Positions 52,451-62,115 of a DNA stretch of 64,000 bases are shown here, piece by piece. Origin of the DNA: Paracidovorax oryzae ATCC 19882 (GTDB taxonomy: Bacteria; Pseudomonadota; Gammaproteobacteria; Burkholderiales; Burkholderiaceae_C). A program made the translations under genes and the position numbers. The stretch is taken from NCBI RefSeq assembly GCF_000687165.1, contig NZ_JMKU01000019.1, positions 1 to 64,000 of the forward strand. The letters run 5' to 3'. The notes under the pieces are model-generated. The model was not told the DNA's origin. It ran no database searches and saw only the letters and a list, made by a program, of their open reading frames with translations. Position 1 is the first letter of the stretch. Every line of letters begins with the position of its first letter.

Positions 52451-53521
52451 GTGAAGCGCACTTTTCTGAAAACCACCGCCGCCGCCCTCGCACTCGCCGC
52501 CCTCGGCTCCCTGCCGCTGGCGCATGCCGCGGACAAGGGCAGCATCGGCATTTCCATGCCCACCAAGTCCTCGGCCCGCTGGATCGCGGACGGCGACAAC
52601 ATGGCCAAGGTGCTCAAGGAGCGCGGCTACAAGACCGATCTGCAGTACGCGGAAGACGACATCCCCAACCAGCTCGCCCAGATCGAGAACATGGTGACCA
52701 AGGGCGCGAAGGTGCTCGTTATAGCCTCCATCGACGGCACCACGCTCTCGCGCGTGCTGCAGAGCGCGGCGGACAAGGGCGTGAAGGTCATCGCCTACGA
52801 CCGCCTCATCAAGGGCTCGAAGAACGTCGATTACTACGCCACCTTCGACAACTTCCAGGTCGGCGTGCTGCAGGCGCAGTCCATCGTGGACAAGCTGGGC
52901 CTGAAGCAGGGCAAGGGCCCCTTCAATATCGAGCTCTTCGGCGGCTCGCCCGACGACAACAACGCCTTCTTCTTCTACGACGGCGCGATGAGCGTGCTGC
53001 AGCCCTACATCGACAGCGGCAAGCTGGTGGTGCGCAGCAAGCAGACCGGGATGAACAAGGTCGGCACCCTGCGCTGGGACGGCGCCACGGCCCAGGCCCG
53101 CATGGACAACCTGCTCTCGGCCTACTACGGCAAGGAGAAGGTGGACGCCGTGCTCTCGCCGTACGACGGCATCTCCATCGGCATCCTCTCGTCGCTCAAG
53201 GGCGTGGGCTACTGCACCGCCCAGCAGCCCTGCCCGATCGTGACCGGCCAGGACGCCGAGGTGCCTTCGGTCAAGTCCATCCTGAAGGGCGAGCAGACCT
53301 CCACCGTGTTCAAGGACACGCGTGAGCTCGCCAAGGTGGCGGCCGACATGGTGGACGCGGTGCTGTCGGGCAAGCAGCCCGAGATCAACGACACCAAGAC
53401 CTACAACAACGGCGTGAAGGTCGTGCCCTCCTACCTGCTCAAGCCGGTGCTGGTGGACCAGTCGAACTGGAAGAAGGTGCTGGTGGACAGCGGCTACTAC
53501 AAGGAATCGCAGATCAAGTGA
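52451..53521 (+). CDS. ChvE-like multiple-sugar binding protein
   Basis: A 356-residue periplasmic sugar-binding protein. The signal peptide ends AHA; the mature part begins [20 protein letters not shown], the typical ChvE/MmsE opening. [40 protein letters not shown] and [20 protein letters not shown] are conserved blocks. ChvE binds arabinose, galactose, glucose and xylose, feeds the GguAB transporter, and in Agrobacterium also signals to VirA. The ATPase gene follows after a strong hairpin. The ATG has AGGAG upstream. Confidence 0.92.
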   Translation: MKRTFLKTTAAALALAALGSLPLAHAADKGSIGISMPTKSSARWIADGDNMAKVLKERGYKTDLQYAEDDIPNQLAQIENMVTKGAKVLVIASIDGTTLSRVLQSAADKGVKVIAYDRLIKGSKNVDYYATFDNFQVGVLQAQSIVDKLGLKQGKGPFNIELFGGSPDDNNAFFFYDGAMSVLQPYIDSGKLVVRSKQTGMNKVGTLRWDGATAQARMDNLLSAYYGKEKVDAVLSPYDGISIGILSSLKGVGYCTAQQPCPIVTGQDAEVPSVKSILKGEQTSTVFKDTRELAKVAADMVDAVLSGKQPEINDTKTYNNGVKVVPSYLLKPVLVDQSNWKKVLVDSGYYKESQIK

Positions 53522-53529
53522 TCCGCCGC

Positions 53530-53552
53530 GCGCGGCCCGCTGCGGGCCGCGC
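53530..53552 (+). terminator. Hairpin after the ChvE-like gene (attenuator or mRNA stabiliser)
   Basis: GCGCGGCCCGC (53530-53540) and GCGGGCCGCGC (53542-53552) form an 11-base GC-only dyad eight bases after the stop. No T run follows, so it is probably not a full terminator. Such hairpins after binding-protein genes usually raise the abundance of that part of the mRNA. Confidence 0.6.
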
Positions 53553-53612
53553 TTCCCGTGCCACGTGCCGCGCCCCGGGGTCTTGCAGACCGGGTGCGGG
53601 GGCACGCCAGCG

Positions 53613-55151
53613 ATGCCAACGGACGCCGAGACCATGCTTCTAGAGATGCGGAACATCCGCAAGACCTTCCCCGGGGTGGTGGCCCTGGACCGGGTGGACC
53701 TGCGCGTGCAGGCCGGAGAGATCCACGCCATCGTGGGTGAGAACGGCGCGGGCAAGTCCACGCTGATGAAAGTGCTGTCCGGCGTGTATCCGCACGGCAG
53801 CTACAGCGGCGAGATCGTCTTCGACGGCGAGGAGCGCCGCTTCGCGGGCATCCGCGATAGCGAGCACCTGGGCATCATCATCATCCACCAGGAACTGGCC
53901 CTGGTGCCCCTGCTCTCCATCGCCGAGAACATCTTCCTGGGCAACGAGACCGCCCGCCGCGGCGTCATCGACTGGATGGAGGCGCACGACAGGACGCAGG
54001 CGCTGCTGCGCAAGGTGGGCCTGCAGGAATCGCCCGAGGCCCTGGTGGGCCAGCTGGGCGTGGGCAAGCAGCAACTGGTGGAGATCGCCAAGGCGCTGTC
54101 GCGCCAGGTGCGCCTGCTGATCCTGGACGAGCCCACCGCCAGCCTGAACGAGAACGACAGCCAGGCCCTGCTGGACCTGCTGCTGGAACTGAAAAGCCAG
54201 GGCATCACCTGCATCCTGATCTCGCACAAGCTCAACGAGATTTCGCGCGTGGCCGACTCCGTCACGGTGCTGCGCGACGGCAGCACGGTGGAAACCATGG
54301 ACTGCCGCGCAGCGCCCGTCAGCGAGGACCGCGTGATCCAGGCCATGGTCGGCCGCGAGATGGCGGACCGCTATCCGCCGCGCACGCCCGACATCGGCCC
54401 GGTGGCCTTCGAGGTGCGCGGCTGGCAGGCCTACCACCCGCAGCGGCCCGACGCGCCCTTCCTCAAGGGCATCGACCTGCAGGTGCGGCGCGGAGAAATA
54501 GTCGGCATCGCCGGCTTGATGGGTTCCGGCCGCACCGAGCTGGCCATGAGCCTCTTCGGCCGCTCCTGGGGCCGGCGCATCAGCGGCGAAGTGCTGCTGG
54601 ACGGGCAGCCCATCGACGTCGGCACCGTGGAGAAGGCCGTGCGCCACGGCCTGGCCTACGTCACCGAAGACCGCAAGGGCAACGGCCTGGTGCTGAACGA
54701 GGACATCCGGTTCAACATCTCGCTGGCCCACCTGGAGGGCGTCTCCTCGGCCGGCGTGATCGACAGCGGCCGCGAGCACGCGGTGGCCCAGGGCTTCCGC
54801 GAGCAGCTGCGCATCCGCTCCTCCGGCGTGGACCAGAAGACGCTCAACCTCTCGGGCGGCAACCAGCAGAAGGTGGTGCTGGGCAAATGGCTCTTCACCC
54901 GCCCCGAAGTCCTCATCCTCGACGAGCCCACGCGCGGCATCGACGTGGGTGCCAAGTACGAGATCTACACCCTCATCGCGCAGCTGGCCGCCGAAGGCAA
55001 GTGCGTGATCGTGATCTCTTCGGAGATGCCAGAGCTGCTGGGCATCACCGACCGCCTCTACGTGATGAACGAAGGCCGCTTCGTCGCCGAGATGCCCACG
55101 GCCCAGGCATCGCAGGAAAAGATCATGAGCGCCATCGTGAAAGCCCACTGA
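53613..55151 (+). CDS. gguA: Sugar ABC transporter ATP-binding protein (GguA/MmsA-like)
   Basis: A 512-residue double ATPase. The first half has Walker [10 protein letters not shown], signature [15 protein letters not shown] and Walker [12 protein letters not shown]. The second half has a degenerate A site (GLMGSGRTE), signature [14 protein letters not shown] and Walker [13 protein letters not shown]. This tandem arrangement is standard for carbohydrate uptake transporters of the CUT2 class. The start at 53613 gives the usual length; ATGs at 53634 and 53646 are alternatives. It belongs with the ChvE-like binder and the permease one base downstream. Confidence 0.92.
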   Translation: MPTDAETMLLEMRNIRKTFPGVVALDRVDLRVQAGEIHAIVGENGAGKSTLMKVLSGVYPHGSYSGEIVFDGEERRFAGIRDSEHLGIIIIHQELALVPLLSIAENIFLGNETARRGVIDWMEAHDRTQALLRKVGLQESPEALVGQLGVGKQQLVEIAKALSRQVRLLILDEPTASLNENDSQALLDLLLELKSQGITCILISHKLNEISRVADSVTVLRDGSTVETMDCRAAPVSEDRVIQAMVGREMADRYPPRTPDIGPVAFEVRGWQAYHPQRPDAPFLKGIDLQVRRGEIVGIAGLMGSGRTELAMSLFGRSWGRRISGEVLLDGQPIDVGTVEKAVRHGLAYVTEDRKGNGLVLNEDIRFNISLAHLEGVSSAGVIDSGREHAVAQGFREQLRIRSSGVDQKTLNLSGGNQQKVVLGKWLFTRPEVLILDEPTRGIDVGAKYEIYTLIAQLAAEGKCVIVISSEMPELLGITDRLYVMNEGRFVAEMPTAQASQEKIMSAIVKAH

Positions 55152-55152
55152 C

Positions 55153-56397
55153 ATGTCTTCCATGACCTCCACGCCCAAATCCTCCGCCACCGCGGCTGCG
55201 CCCGCTGCCGCCTCCGCCGCCCAGCCCGCGCGCACCGGCCGCTCGCCCCTGGAGCACGCCCGCCACCACCTGCGCGAGTACGGCATGCTCATCACGCTGG
55301 TCGCCATCATGGGCTTCTTCCAGTACATGACCGACGGCACCCTGATGGAGCCGCTCAACCTCACCAACCTGCTGCTGCAGAACAGCTACATCGTCATCAT
55401 GGCGCTGGGCATGCTGCTGGTGATCGTGGCCGGCCACATCGACCTGTCGGTGGGATCGGTCAGCGGCTTCATCGGTGCGCTGGCGGCCGTGCTCATGGTG
55501 CAGTACCAGTGGCATTTCGTTCCCGCCACGCTGGTCTGCCTGGTGTGCGGCGGACTCATCGGCGGACTGCAGGGCTGGTTCGTCGCCTTCTCGCGCATCC
55601 CGTCCTTCATCGTCACCCTGGCCGGCATGCTGGTCTTCAAGGGCCTGGCGCTGGCGCTGCTGGCAGGGCAATCCGTGGGGCCTTTCCCGGAATCCTTCCA
55701 GCGCCTGAGTTCCGGCTTCATTCCCGACCTGTTCAGCATGCAGGGTCTGAAAGTGACCTCGCTGCTGCTGGGCACGGCCGTGGCCGCCGCCCTGGTGGTG
55801 GCGGGCATCCGCGCCCGGGCCAACCGCGTGCGCCACGGCGTGCAGGTGGAGCCCGCCGCCTTCTTCATCGCCCGCAACGCGGTGTTCACCGCGCTGCTCG
55901 TGTACCTCAGCTACCTGCTGGCCTCGTACAAGGGCCTGCCCAACGTGCTGATCGTGATGGCGCTGCTGATCGTGCTGTTCGACTTCGTCGCCAGCCGCAC
56001 CACCATCGGCCGCCGCATCTACGCCATGGGCGGCAACGAGAAGGCCGCCAAGCTCTCGGGCATCAAGACCGAGCGCCTGTCGTTCTACGCCTTCGTGAAC
56101 ATGGGCGTGCTGGCGGCGCTCGCGGGCCTGGTGTTCGCGGCCCGGCTGAACACCGCCACGCCCAAGGCGGGCCTGGGCTTCGAGCTGGACGTGATCGCGG
56201 CCTGCTTCATCGGCGGGGCCTCGGCCTCGGGCGGCGTGGGCAAGGTCATGGGAGCGGTGATCGGCGCTTTCATCATGGGCGTGATGAACAACGGCATGTC
56301 CATCCTGGGCATCGGCATCGACTACCAGCAGGTCATCAAGGGCGTGGTGCTGCTGGCCGCCGTGCTGGTCGATGTCTATCACAAGAACAAGGCCTGA
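55153..56397 (+). CDS. gguB: Sugar ABC transporter permease (GguB/MmsB-like)
   Basis: A 414-residue CUT2-class permease with about ten helices. The EYGMLITLVAIMGFFQYMTD opening and the GHIDLSVGSVSGFIGA block are characteristic, as is YAMGGNEKAAKLSGIKTERL in the cytoplasmic loop that contacts the ATPase. FIGGASASGGVGKVMGAVIG lies near the end. An Ala/Ser-rich N-terminus of about 35 residues precedes helix 1. Its length of about 400 residues matches the MmsB/GguB group rather than shorter RbsC types. The start is one base after the gguA-like stop. Confidence 0.92.
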   Translation: MSSMTSTPKSSATAAAPAAASAAQPARTGRSPLEHARHHLREYGMLITLVAIMGFFQYMTDGTLMEPLNLTNLLLQNSYIVIMALGMLLVIVAGHIDLSVGSVSGFIGALAAVLMVQYQWHFVPATLVCLVCGGLIGGLQGWFVAFSRIPSFIVTLAGMLVFKGLALALLAGQSVGPFPESFQRLSSGFIPDLFSMQGLKVTSLLLGTAVAAALVVAGIRARANRVRHGVQVEPAAFFIARNAVFTALLVYLSYLLASYKGLPNVLIVMALLIVLFDFVASRTTIGRRIYAMGGNEKAAKLSGIKTERLSFYAFVNMGVLAALAGLVFAARLNTATPKAGLGFELDVIAACFIGGASASGGVGKVMGAVIGAFIMGVMNNGMSILGIGIDYQQVIKGVVLLAAVLVDVYHKNKA

Positions 56398-56447
56398 CCC
56401 CCCTGACCCGGCCCAGCGCCCTGCCCGTCCCCCGCAACACAGACACC

Positions 56448-58007
56448 ATGACCACGCCCACGCCAGCCCCCGCGATCACTCCCGCACCAGGCACCGCGCC
56501 CGTGCTGGAGCTGGCGGGCATCCGCAAGCAGTTCTCCGGCGTGCCGGTGCTGCAGGACGTGCAGCTGCGCCTCTATCCCGGCGAGATCCATGCCCTGATG
56601 GGGCAGAACGGCGCGGGCAAGTCCACCCTCATCAAGGTGCTCACGGGCGTGCTCAAGGCCAGCGGCGGCGAGATGCGCCTGGCCGGCCGGCCGGCGTGGC
56701 CCGACTCGCCGCTGGCCGCCCAGCGCCTGGGCATCAGCACGGTGTACCAGGAGGTCAACCTCTGCCCCAACCTCTCGGTGGCCGAGAACATCTTCGCGGG
56801 CCGCTACCCGCGCCACGGGCTGGCGCAGGGCTGGCGCATCGACTGGGCACGGATGCACCGGCGCGCGGCCGAGCTGGTCGCCCGCATCGGCCTGGACATC
56901 GACGTGGCGTGCCAGCTGTCGGATTACCCCGTCGCGGTGCAGCAGCTGGTGGCGATCGCGAGGGCGCTGTCCATCGACGCACGCGTGCTGATCCTGGACG
57001 AACCCACGTCCAGCCTGGACGACGACGAGGTGAGGAAGCTCTTCGAGGTGCTGCGCCGCCTGCGCGCCGAGGGCCTGTCCATCGTCTTCGTGACGCACTT
57101 CCTGAACCAGGTCTATGCCGTGTCGGACCGCATCACCGTGCTGCGCAACGGCACGTGGGTGGGCGAATGGCTGGCGAAGGACCTGGGCCCGCAGGCGCTG
57201 ATCGCCGCCATGCTGGGCCGCGAACTGGCCGCGCAGGCCGCCCGCGCGCAGGCACCGCAGAACACTGGCACGCAGGCGCCCGCGCTGCTGCAGGCCGAGG
57301 GGCTGGGCCAGGCCGGGCAGCTGCAGCCGCTGGACCTGCAGATCCGCCCCGGCGAAGTGGTCGGGCTGGCCGGCCTGCTGGGCGCGGGCCGCACCGAACT
57401 GGCGCGCCTGCTGTTCGGGCTGGAGCAGCCCGACCGCGGGATGCTGCGCATCGACGGCCGCGCGGTGGCCTTCTCCAACCCCATGGACGCCATCCGGCAG
57501 GGCCTGGCACTGTGCCCCGAAGAGCGCAAGACCGACGGCATCGTGGCCGAGCTCTCGGTGCGCGAGAACATCGCCCTGGCGCTGCAGGCGCGCATGGGCG
57601 TGGGCAGGTTCCTGCCGCGCGCCGAGCAAACCGCCCTGGCGGAACGCTACGTGCAGTTGCTGGGCATCAAGACCGCCAGCGTGGAAACACCCATCGGCCT
57701 GCTGTCGGGCGGCAACCAGCAGAAGGCCATCCTGGCGCGCTGGCTGGCGACCGAGCCGCGCCTGCTGATCCTCGACGAGCCCACGCGCGGCATCGACGTG
57801 GCCGCCAAGCAGGAAATCATGGACCAGATCCTGCGCCTCGCGCAGGCCGGCATGGCCGTGCTCTTCATCTCCTCGGAAATGAGCGAGGTGGTGCGCGTGG
57901 CCCACCGCATCGTGGTGCTGCGCGACCGCCACAAGGTGGGCGAACTGCCCGCCGGCAGCAGCGAGGACGCCATCTATGCACTCATCGCAGATCACGAGCA
58001 TGCCTGA
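56448..58007 (+). CDS. Sugar ABC transporter ATP-binding protein (YtfR-like)
   Basis: A 519-residue double ATPase of the CUT2 class, distinct from the GguA-like one. Half one has Walker A GQNGAGKST and Walker [12 protein letters not shown]. Half two has GLLGAGRTE, signature [14 protein letters not shown] and Walker [13 protein letters not shown]. The segment LCPEERKTDGIVAELSVREN is typical of the YtfR group. It is followed by two permease genes overlapping by 8 and 4 bases. It should pair with the YtfQ-like binder at 51439. The ATG at 56448 precedes a disordered 20-residue start. Confidence 0.92.
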   Translation: MTTPTPAPAITPAPGTAPVLELAGIRKQFSGVPVLQDVQLRLYPGEIHALMGQNGAGKSTLIKVLTGVLKASGGEMRLAGRPAWPDSPLAAQRLGISTVYQEVNLCPNLSVAENIFAGRYPRHGLAQGWRIDWARMHRRAAELVARIGLDIDVACQLSDYPVAVQQLVAIARALSIDARVLILDEPTSSLDDDEVRKLFEVLRRLRAEGLSIVFVTHFLNQVYAVSDRITVLRNGTWVGEWLAKDLGPQALIAAMLGRELAAQAARAQAPQNTGTQAPALLQAEGLGQAGQLQPLDLQIRPGEVVGLAGLLGAGRTELARLLFGLEQPDRGMLRIDGRAVAFSNPMDAIRQGLALCPEERKTDGIVAELSVRENIALALQARMGVGRFLPRAEQTALAERYVQLLGIKTASVETPIGLLSGGNQQKAILARWLATEPRLLILDEPTRGIDVAAKQEIMDQILRLAQAGMAVLFISSEMSEVVRVAHRIVVLRDRHKVGELPAGSSEDAIYALIADHEHA

Positions 58008-59055
58008 GCAGCGCCCTTCCCCCTTCGCCCCCGCCGCACTGCTGCGCCACCGCCTGGCCTGGCCGGTGATCACGCTGCTGCTCCTGCTGGCGATCAACGC
58101 GGCCTTCAACCCGGGCTTCCTGCACATCGAATGGCGCGACGGCCACTTCTACGGCAGCCTGATCGACATCCTCAACCGCGCCGCGCCCCTGGTGCTGGTG
58201 TCGCTGGGCATGACCATGGTGATCGCCACGCGCGGCATCGACATCTCGGTGGGCGCCACGGTGGCCATCGCCGCGGCCGTGGCGGCCTGGCTGATCGGTG
58301 GTTCGGTATCGGCCACCGAGAGCCGCTTTCCGCTGCCGGTCGCCATCCTGGGTGCCCTGGGCGTGGCGCTGCTGTGCGGGGTGTGGAACGGCGTGCTGGT
58401 GGCCCGGGTGGGCATGCAGCCCATCATCGCCACGCTGATCCTGATGGTGGCGGGCCGGGGCATCGCCCAGCTCATCACCGACGGGCAGATCATCACCATC
58501 TACTACACGCCCTACTTCTTCATGGGCGGGGGCTACCTGGCCGGGCTGCCGTTCTCGCTCTTCGTGGCAGCGGCGGTGTTCGCGGTGCTCTACCTCGCCA
58601 TCACGCGCACGGCGCTGGGGCTCTTCATCCAGGCCGTGGGCGTCAACCCGACGGCGGCGCGCGTGGCCGGCGTGCAGGCGGGGCGGCTCATCCTGGCGGC
58701 CTACGTGTTCTGCGGGGTGTGCGCGGGCATCGCGGGCCTGCTCATCAGCTCCAACGTGAAGAGCGCGGACGGCAACAACGCCGGCCAGCTGATGGAGCTG
58801 GACGCCATCCTGGCCGTCACGCTCGGCGGCACGGCGCTCACGGGCGGGCGCTTCAGCTTAGGCGGCAGCGTGATCGGCGCGCTCATCATCCAGACGCTGA
58901 CCTACGCCATCTATTCGCTGGGCGTGCCGCCCGAGGTGAACCTCGTGGTGAAGGCGGTGGTGGTGTTCGTCGTCATGCTGCTGCAGTCGCCCGAGTTCCG
59001 CGCCCAGGCGGGCCTGCTCGCGCGCCGCCCCGCCGCCGGGAGGGCCCTGCCATGA
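58000..59055 (+). CDS. Sugar ABC transporter permease (YtfT-like)
   Basis: A 351-residue CUT2-class permease. The membrane part contains MTMVIATRGIDISVGATVAI and the loop FIQAVGVNPTAARVAGVQAG, then TLGGTALTGGRFSLGGSVIG near the end. These match the YtfT half of the galactofuranose-type transporter. The ATG at 58000 overlaps the ATPase stop by eight bases; an in-frame ATG at 57976 would lengthen the overlap. The last four bases overlap the next start (ATGA). Confidence 0.9.
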   Translation: MPEQRPSPFAPAALLRHRLAWPVITLLLLLAINAAFNPGFLHIEWRDGHFYGSLIDILNRAAPLVLVSLGMTMVIATRGIDISVGATVAIAAAVAAWLIGGSVSATESRFPLPVAILGALGVALLCGVWNGVLVARVGMQPIIATLILMVAGRGIAQLITDGQIITIYYTPYFFMGGGYLAGLPFSLFVAAAVFAVLYLAITRTALGLFIQAVGVNPTAARVAGVQAGRLILAAYVFCGVCAGIAGLLISSNVKSADGNNAGQLMELDAILAVTLGGTALTGGRFSLGGSVIGALIIQTLTYAIYSLGVPPEVNLVVKAVVVFVVMLLQSPEFRAQAGLLARRPAAGRALP

Positions 59056-60068
59056 GCGCCGTCATGACCCCGGCCACGGCCACGCCCCCCGGCGCGCGCG
59101 GCCCGCGCCTGAACGCCCGGTACCTGCCCCTGGCCGCCACCATCGCCCTCTTCGTGGCCATGGCCACGCTGGGTTCGGTGCGCTACACGGGCTTCTTCTC
59201 GGCCCAGGTGTTCCTCAACCTGCTGATCGACAACGCCTTCCTCATCATCGTCGCGGTGGGCATGACCTTCGTCATCCTCTCGGGCGGCATCGACCTGTCG
59301 GTGGGCGCCGTGGTCGCGCTGACCACCATGGTGTTCGCGTCGCTGGTGGAGCGCCACGGCTGGAGCCCGGCAGCGGCCGTGCCCGTGGTGCTGCTGATGG
59401 GCACGTGCTTCGGCGCGTTCATGGGCTTCCTGATCGAGCGCTTCCGGCTGCAGCCCTTCATCGTCACGCTCGCCGGCATGTTCCTCGCGCGGGGCCTGTG
59501 CTACCTCATCAGCATCGACTCGATCAGCATCACGCACGAAGGCTATTCCGAACTCGCGCAATGGCGCCTGCAGCTGACCGAGACCGCCTCCATCTCGCTG
59601 GGCGCGCTGATCGCCATCGCCGTAGTGCTGGCCGGCATCTTCATCGCGCACTGCACGCCGTTCGGCCGCGCGGTCTATGCCGTGGGCGGCAGCGAGCACT
59701 CGGCCCTGCTGATGGGCCTGCCGGTGCGCTCCACGCTGGTGGGCGTCTATACCCTGTCGGGCTTCTGCTCGGCCCTGGCCGGCGTGGTCTTCACTTTCTA
59801 CATGCTCTCGGGCTACGGCCTGCATGCCGTGGGCATGGAGCTGGACGCCATCGCCGCCGTCGTCATCGGCGGCACGCTGCTCACCGGCGGCGTGGGCTAC
59901 GTGGCCGGCACGCTCTTCGGCGTGCTGATGCTCGGAATCATCCAGACGCTCATTTCCTTCGACGGCACGCTCAGTTCGTGGTGGACGCGCATCGCCGTCG
60001 GTGTGCTGCTGTTCGTCTTCTGCCTGCTGCAGCGCCTGCTCACGCGCCGCTCCGGCCGGCGCCGCTGA
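59052..60068 (+). CDS. Sugar ABC transporter permease (YjfF-like)
   Basis: A 338-residue CUT2-class permease, second of a heterodimeric pair. Signature blocks are GMTFVILSGGIDLSVGAVVA, RLQPFIVTLAGMFLARGLCY, YAVGGSEHSALLMGLPV and VVIGGTLLTGGVGYVAGTLF. Having two different permease genes in tandem is the distinguishing layout of YtfT-YjfF systems. The ATG overlaps the previous stop by four bases. The dehydratase gene follows 56 bases later. Confidence 0.9.
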   Translation: MSAVMTPATATPPGARGPRLNARYLPLAATIALFVAMATLGSVRYTGFFSAQVFLNLLIDNAFLIIVAVGMTFVILSGGIDLSVGAVVALTTMVFASLVERHGWSPAAAVPVVLLMGTCFGAFMGFLIERFRLQPFIVTLAGMFLARGLCYLISIDSISITHEGYSELAQWRLQLTETASISLGALIAIAVVLAGIFIAHCTPFGRAVYAVGGSEHSALLMGLPVRSTLVGVYTLSGFCSALAGVVFTFYMLSGYGLHAVGMELDAIAAVVIGGTLLTGGVGYVAGTLFGVLMLGIIQTLISFDGTLSSWWTRIAVGVLLFVFCLLQRLLTRRSGRRR

Positions 60069-60124
60069 ACCCGCCACCGCCCCTTTTCGCTTTCCGTTTC
60101 CAGCATCCCTCCCGAGCTCCCACG

Positions 60125-61858
60125 ATGACCACTCCTCCGCGCAAACTCCGCTCCACCGAATGGTTCGGCACGGCCGACAAGAACGGCTTCATGTACCGCA
60201 GCTGGATGAAGAACCAGGGCATCCCCGACCATGAGTTCGACGGCCGCCCCATCATCGGCATCTGCAACACCTGGTCCGAACTCACGCCCTGCAACGCGCA
60301 CTTCCGCAAGATCGCCGAACACGTCAAGCGCGGCATCTACGAAGCCGGCGGCTTCCCGGTCGAATTCCCGGTGTTCTCCAACGGCGAATCCAACCTGCGC
60401 CCCACCGCCATGCTCACGCGCAACCTGGCCAGCATGGACGTGGAGGAAGCCATCCGCGGCAACCCCATCGATGCCGTTGTGCTGCTCACCGGCTGCGACA
60501 AGACCACGCCCGCGCTGCTGATGGGCGCGGCCAGCTGCGACGTGCCGGCCATCGTGGTCACGGGCGGGCCCATGCTCAACGGCAAGCTGGCCGGCAAGGA
60601 CATCGGCTCGGGCACGGCCGTGTGGCAGCTGCACGAATCCCTGAAGGCGGGCGAGATCGAGCTGCACCAGTTCCTCGCGGCCGAAGGCGGCATGTCGCGC
60701 TCGGCCGGCACCTGCAACACCATGGGCACGGCCAGCACCATGGCCTGCATGGCCGAATCGCTGGGCACCTCGCTGCCGCACAACGCGGCGATTCCGGCGG
60801 TGGACGCGCGCCGCTACGTGCTGGCGCACATGTCCGGCCGGCGCATCGTCGAGATGGCGCACGAAGGGCTCACGCTCTCGAAGATCCTGACGCGCGAAGC
60901 CTTCGAGAACGCCATCCGCACCAACGCCGCCATCGGCGGATCGACCAATGCCGTCATCCACCTGAAGGCGATCGCCGGCCGCATCGGCGTGCAGCTCGAC
61001 CTGGAGGACTGGACCCGCATCGGCCGCGGCACGCCCACCCTGGTGGACCTGCAGCCCTCGGGCCGCTTCCTGATGGAAGAGTTCTACTACGCGGGCGGCC
61101 TGCCCGCCGTGCTGCGCCGCCTGGGCGAGAACGGACTGCTGCCCCACCCCGACGCGCTCACAGTCAACGGCAAGAGCCTCTGGGACAACGTGCGCGAAGC
61201 TCCCCTCTACAACGACGAGGTGATCCGCCCGCTGGACAAGCCGCTGATCGCGGACGGCGGCATCTGCATCCTGCGCGGCAACCTGGCGCCGCGCGGCGCG
61301 GTGCTCAAGCCTTCGGCCGCCACACCCGAACTGCTCCGGCACCGGGGTCGCGCCGTGGTGTTCGAGAACCTGGAGCACTACAAGGAGCGCATCGTCGATG
61401 AGAACCTGGACATCGACGCGAGCTGCGTGATGGTCATGAAGAACTGCGGCCCCAAGGGCTACCCCGGCATGGCCGAGGTGGGCAACATGGGCCTGCCGCC
61501 GAAGCTGCTGCGGCAGGGCGTGAAGGACATGGTCCGCATCTCCGACGCGCGCATGAGCGGTACCGCCTACGGCACCGTGGTGCTGCACGTGGCGCCCGAG
61601 GCCGCGGCCGGCGGGCCCCTGGCCGCCGTGCGCGACGGCGACTTCATCGAGCTGGACTGCGAGCAGGGCCGCCTGCACCTGGACATCAGCGACGAGGAAC
61701 TGGCCGCGCGCCTGGCCGAACTGGCCGCCACGGACCACGGCGGCCGCGGCGGGTACCAGCGCCTCTACGTCGATCACGTGCTGCAGGCCGACGAGGGCTG
61801 CGATTTCGATTTCCTGGTGGGGTGCCGCGGTGCGGCCGTCCCCCGCCACTCGCATTGA
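60125..61858 (+). CDS. IlvD/Edd family dehydratase, probable L-arabonate dehydratase
   Basis: A 577-residue iron-sulfur dehydratase. Candidate cluster ligands are Cys56 (SELTPCNAHF), Cys124 (LLTGCDKTTPA) and Cys197 (SAGTCNTMGTAS). This is the three-Cys pattern known for the [2Fe-2S] L-arabonate dehydratase of Rhizobium leguminosarum, offset by three residues as I recall it. KNCGPKGYPGMAEVGNM and ISDARMSGTAYGT are active-site blocks. It would convert the aldonate to a 2-keto-3-deoxy acid. The enzyme family also accepts D-fuconate and D-galactonate, so substrate range may be broader than arabonate. Confidence 0.9.
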   Translation: MTTPPRKLRSTEWFGTADKNGFMYRSWMKNQGIPDHEFDGRPIIGICNTWSELTPCNAHFRKIAEHVKRGIYEAGGFPVEFPVFSNGESNLRPTAMLTRNLASMDVEEAIRGNPIDAVVLLTGCDKTTPALLMGAASCDVPAIVVTGGPMLNGKLAGKDIGSGTAVWQLHESLKAGEIELHQFLAAEGGMSRSAGTCNTMGTASTMACMAESLGTSLPHNAAIPAVDARRYVLAHMSGRRIVEMAHEGLTLSKILTREAFENAIRTNAAIGGSTNAVIHLKAIAGRIGVQLDLEDWTRIGRGTPTLVDLQPSGRFLMEEFYYAGGLPAVLRRLGENGLLPHPDALTVNGKSLWDNVREAPLYNDEVIRPLDKPLIADGGICILRGNLAPRGAVLKPSAATPELLRHRGRAVVFENLEHYKERIVDENLDIDASCVMVMKNCGPKGYPGMAEVGNMGLPPKLLRQGVKDMVRISDARMSGTAYGTVVLHVAPEAAAGGPLAAVRDGDFIELDCEQGRLHLDISDEELAARLAELAATDHGGRGGYQRLYVDHVLQADEGCDFDFLVGCRGAAVPRHSH

Positions 61859-61865
61859 CCATGAA

Positions 61866-62030
61866 CACCCCCCTGAGGCGCTGCGCGCCTTCCCCCCGCT
61901 CTCGCATTGCTGCAAGTTGAGATGAACACCCCCCTGCGGCGCTATGCGCCTTCCCCCCGCTCTCGCAACGCTGCGCGTTGCGGGCAGGGGGACGCAGCCG
62001 GCGCGGCGGGGCGGCCCTTGCGCGGCGGCC
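61866..62030. repeat. Dispersed GC-rich intergenic repeat, partial copy 2 and full copy 3
   Basis: A truncated copy (about 61866-61903, ACACCCCCCTGAGGCGCTGC onward) is followed by a full copy (about 61926-62030). Both begin CCCCCTG(A/C)GGCGCT and share CGCGCCTTCC-like text. The full copy ends like copy 1 at 48685-48795 (GGCGCGGCGGGGCGGCCCTT, GCGCGGCGG). These occupy most of the 257-base gap between the two dehydratase genes. The rest of the gap (62031-62115) shows no gene. Confidence 0.75.
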
Positions 62031-62115
62031 CTGGCCTTTGGCCGCGCCAGTTGCCGGGGCTGTGCTCCAAGCGAGGCGCCGAGCAGGCCTGACTTCAACA
62101 TGACTTCGTGACCTT

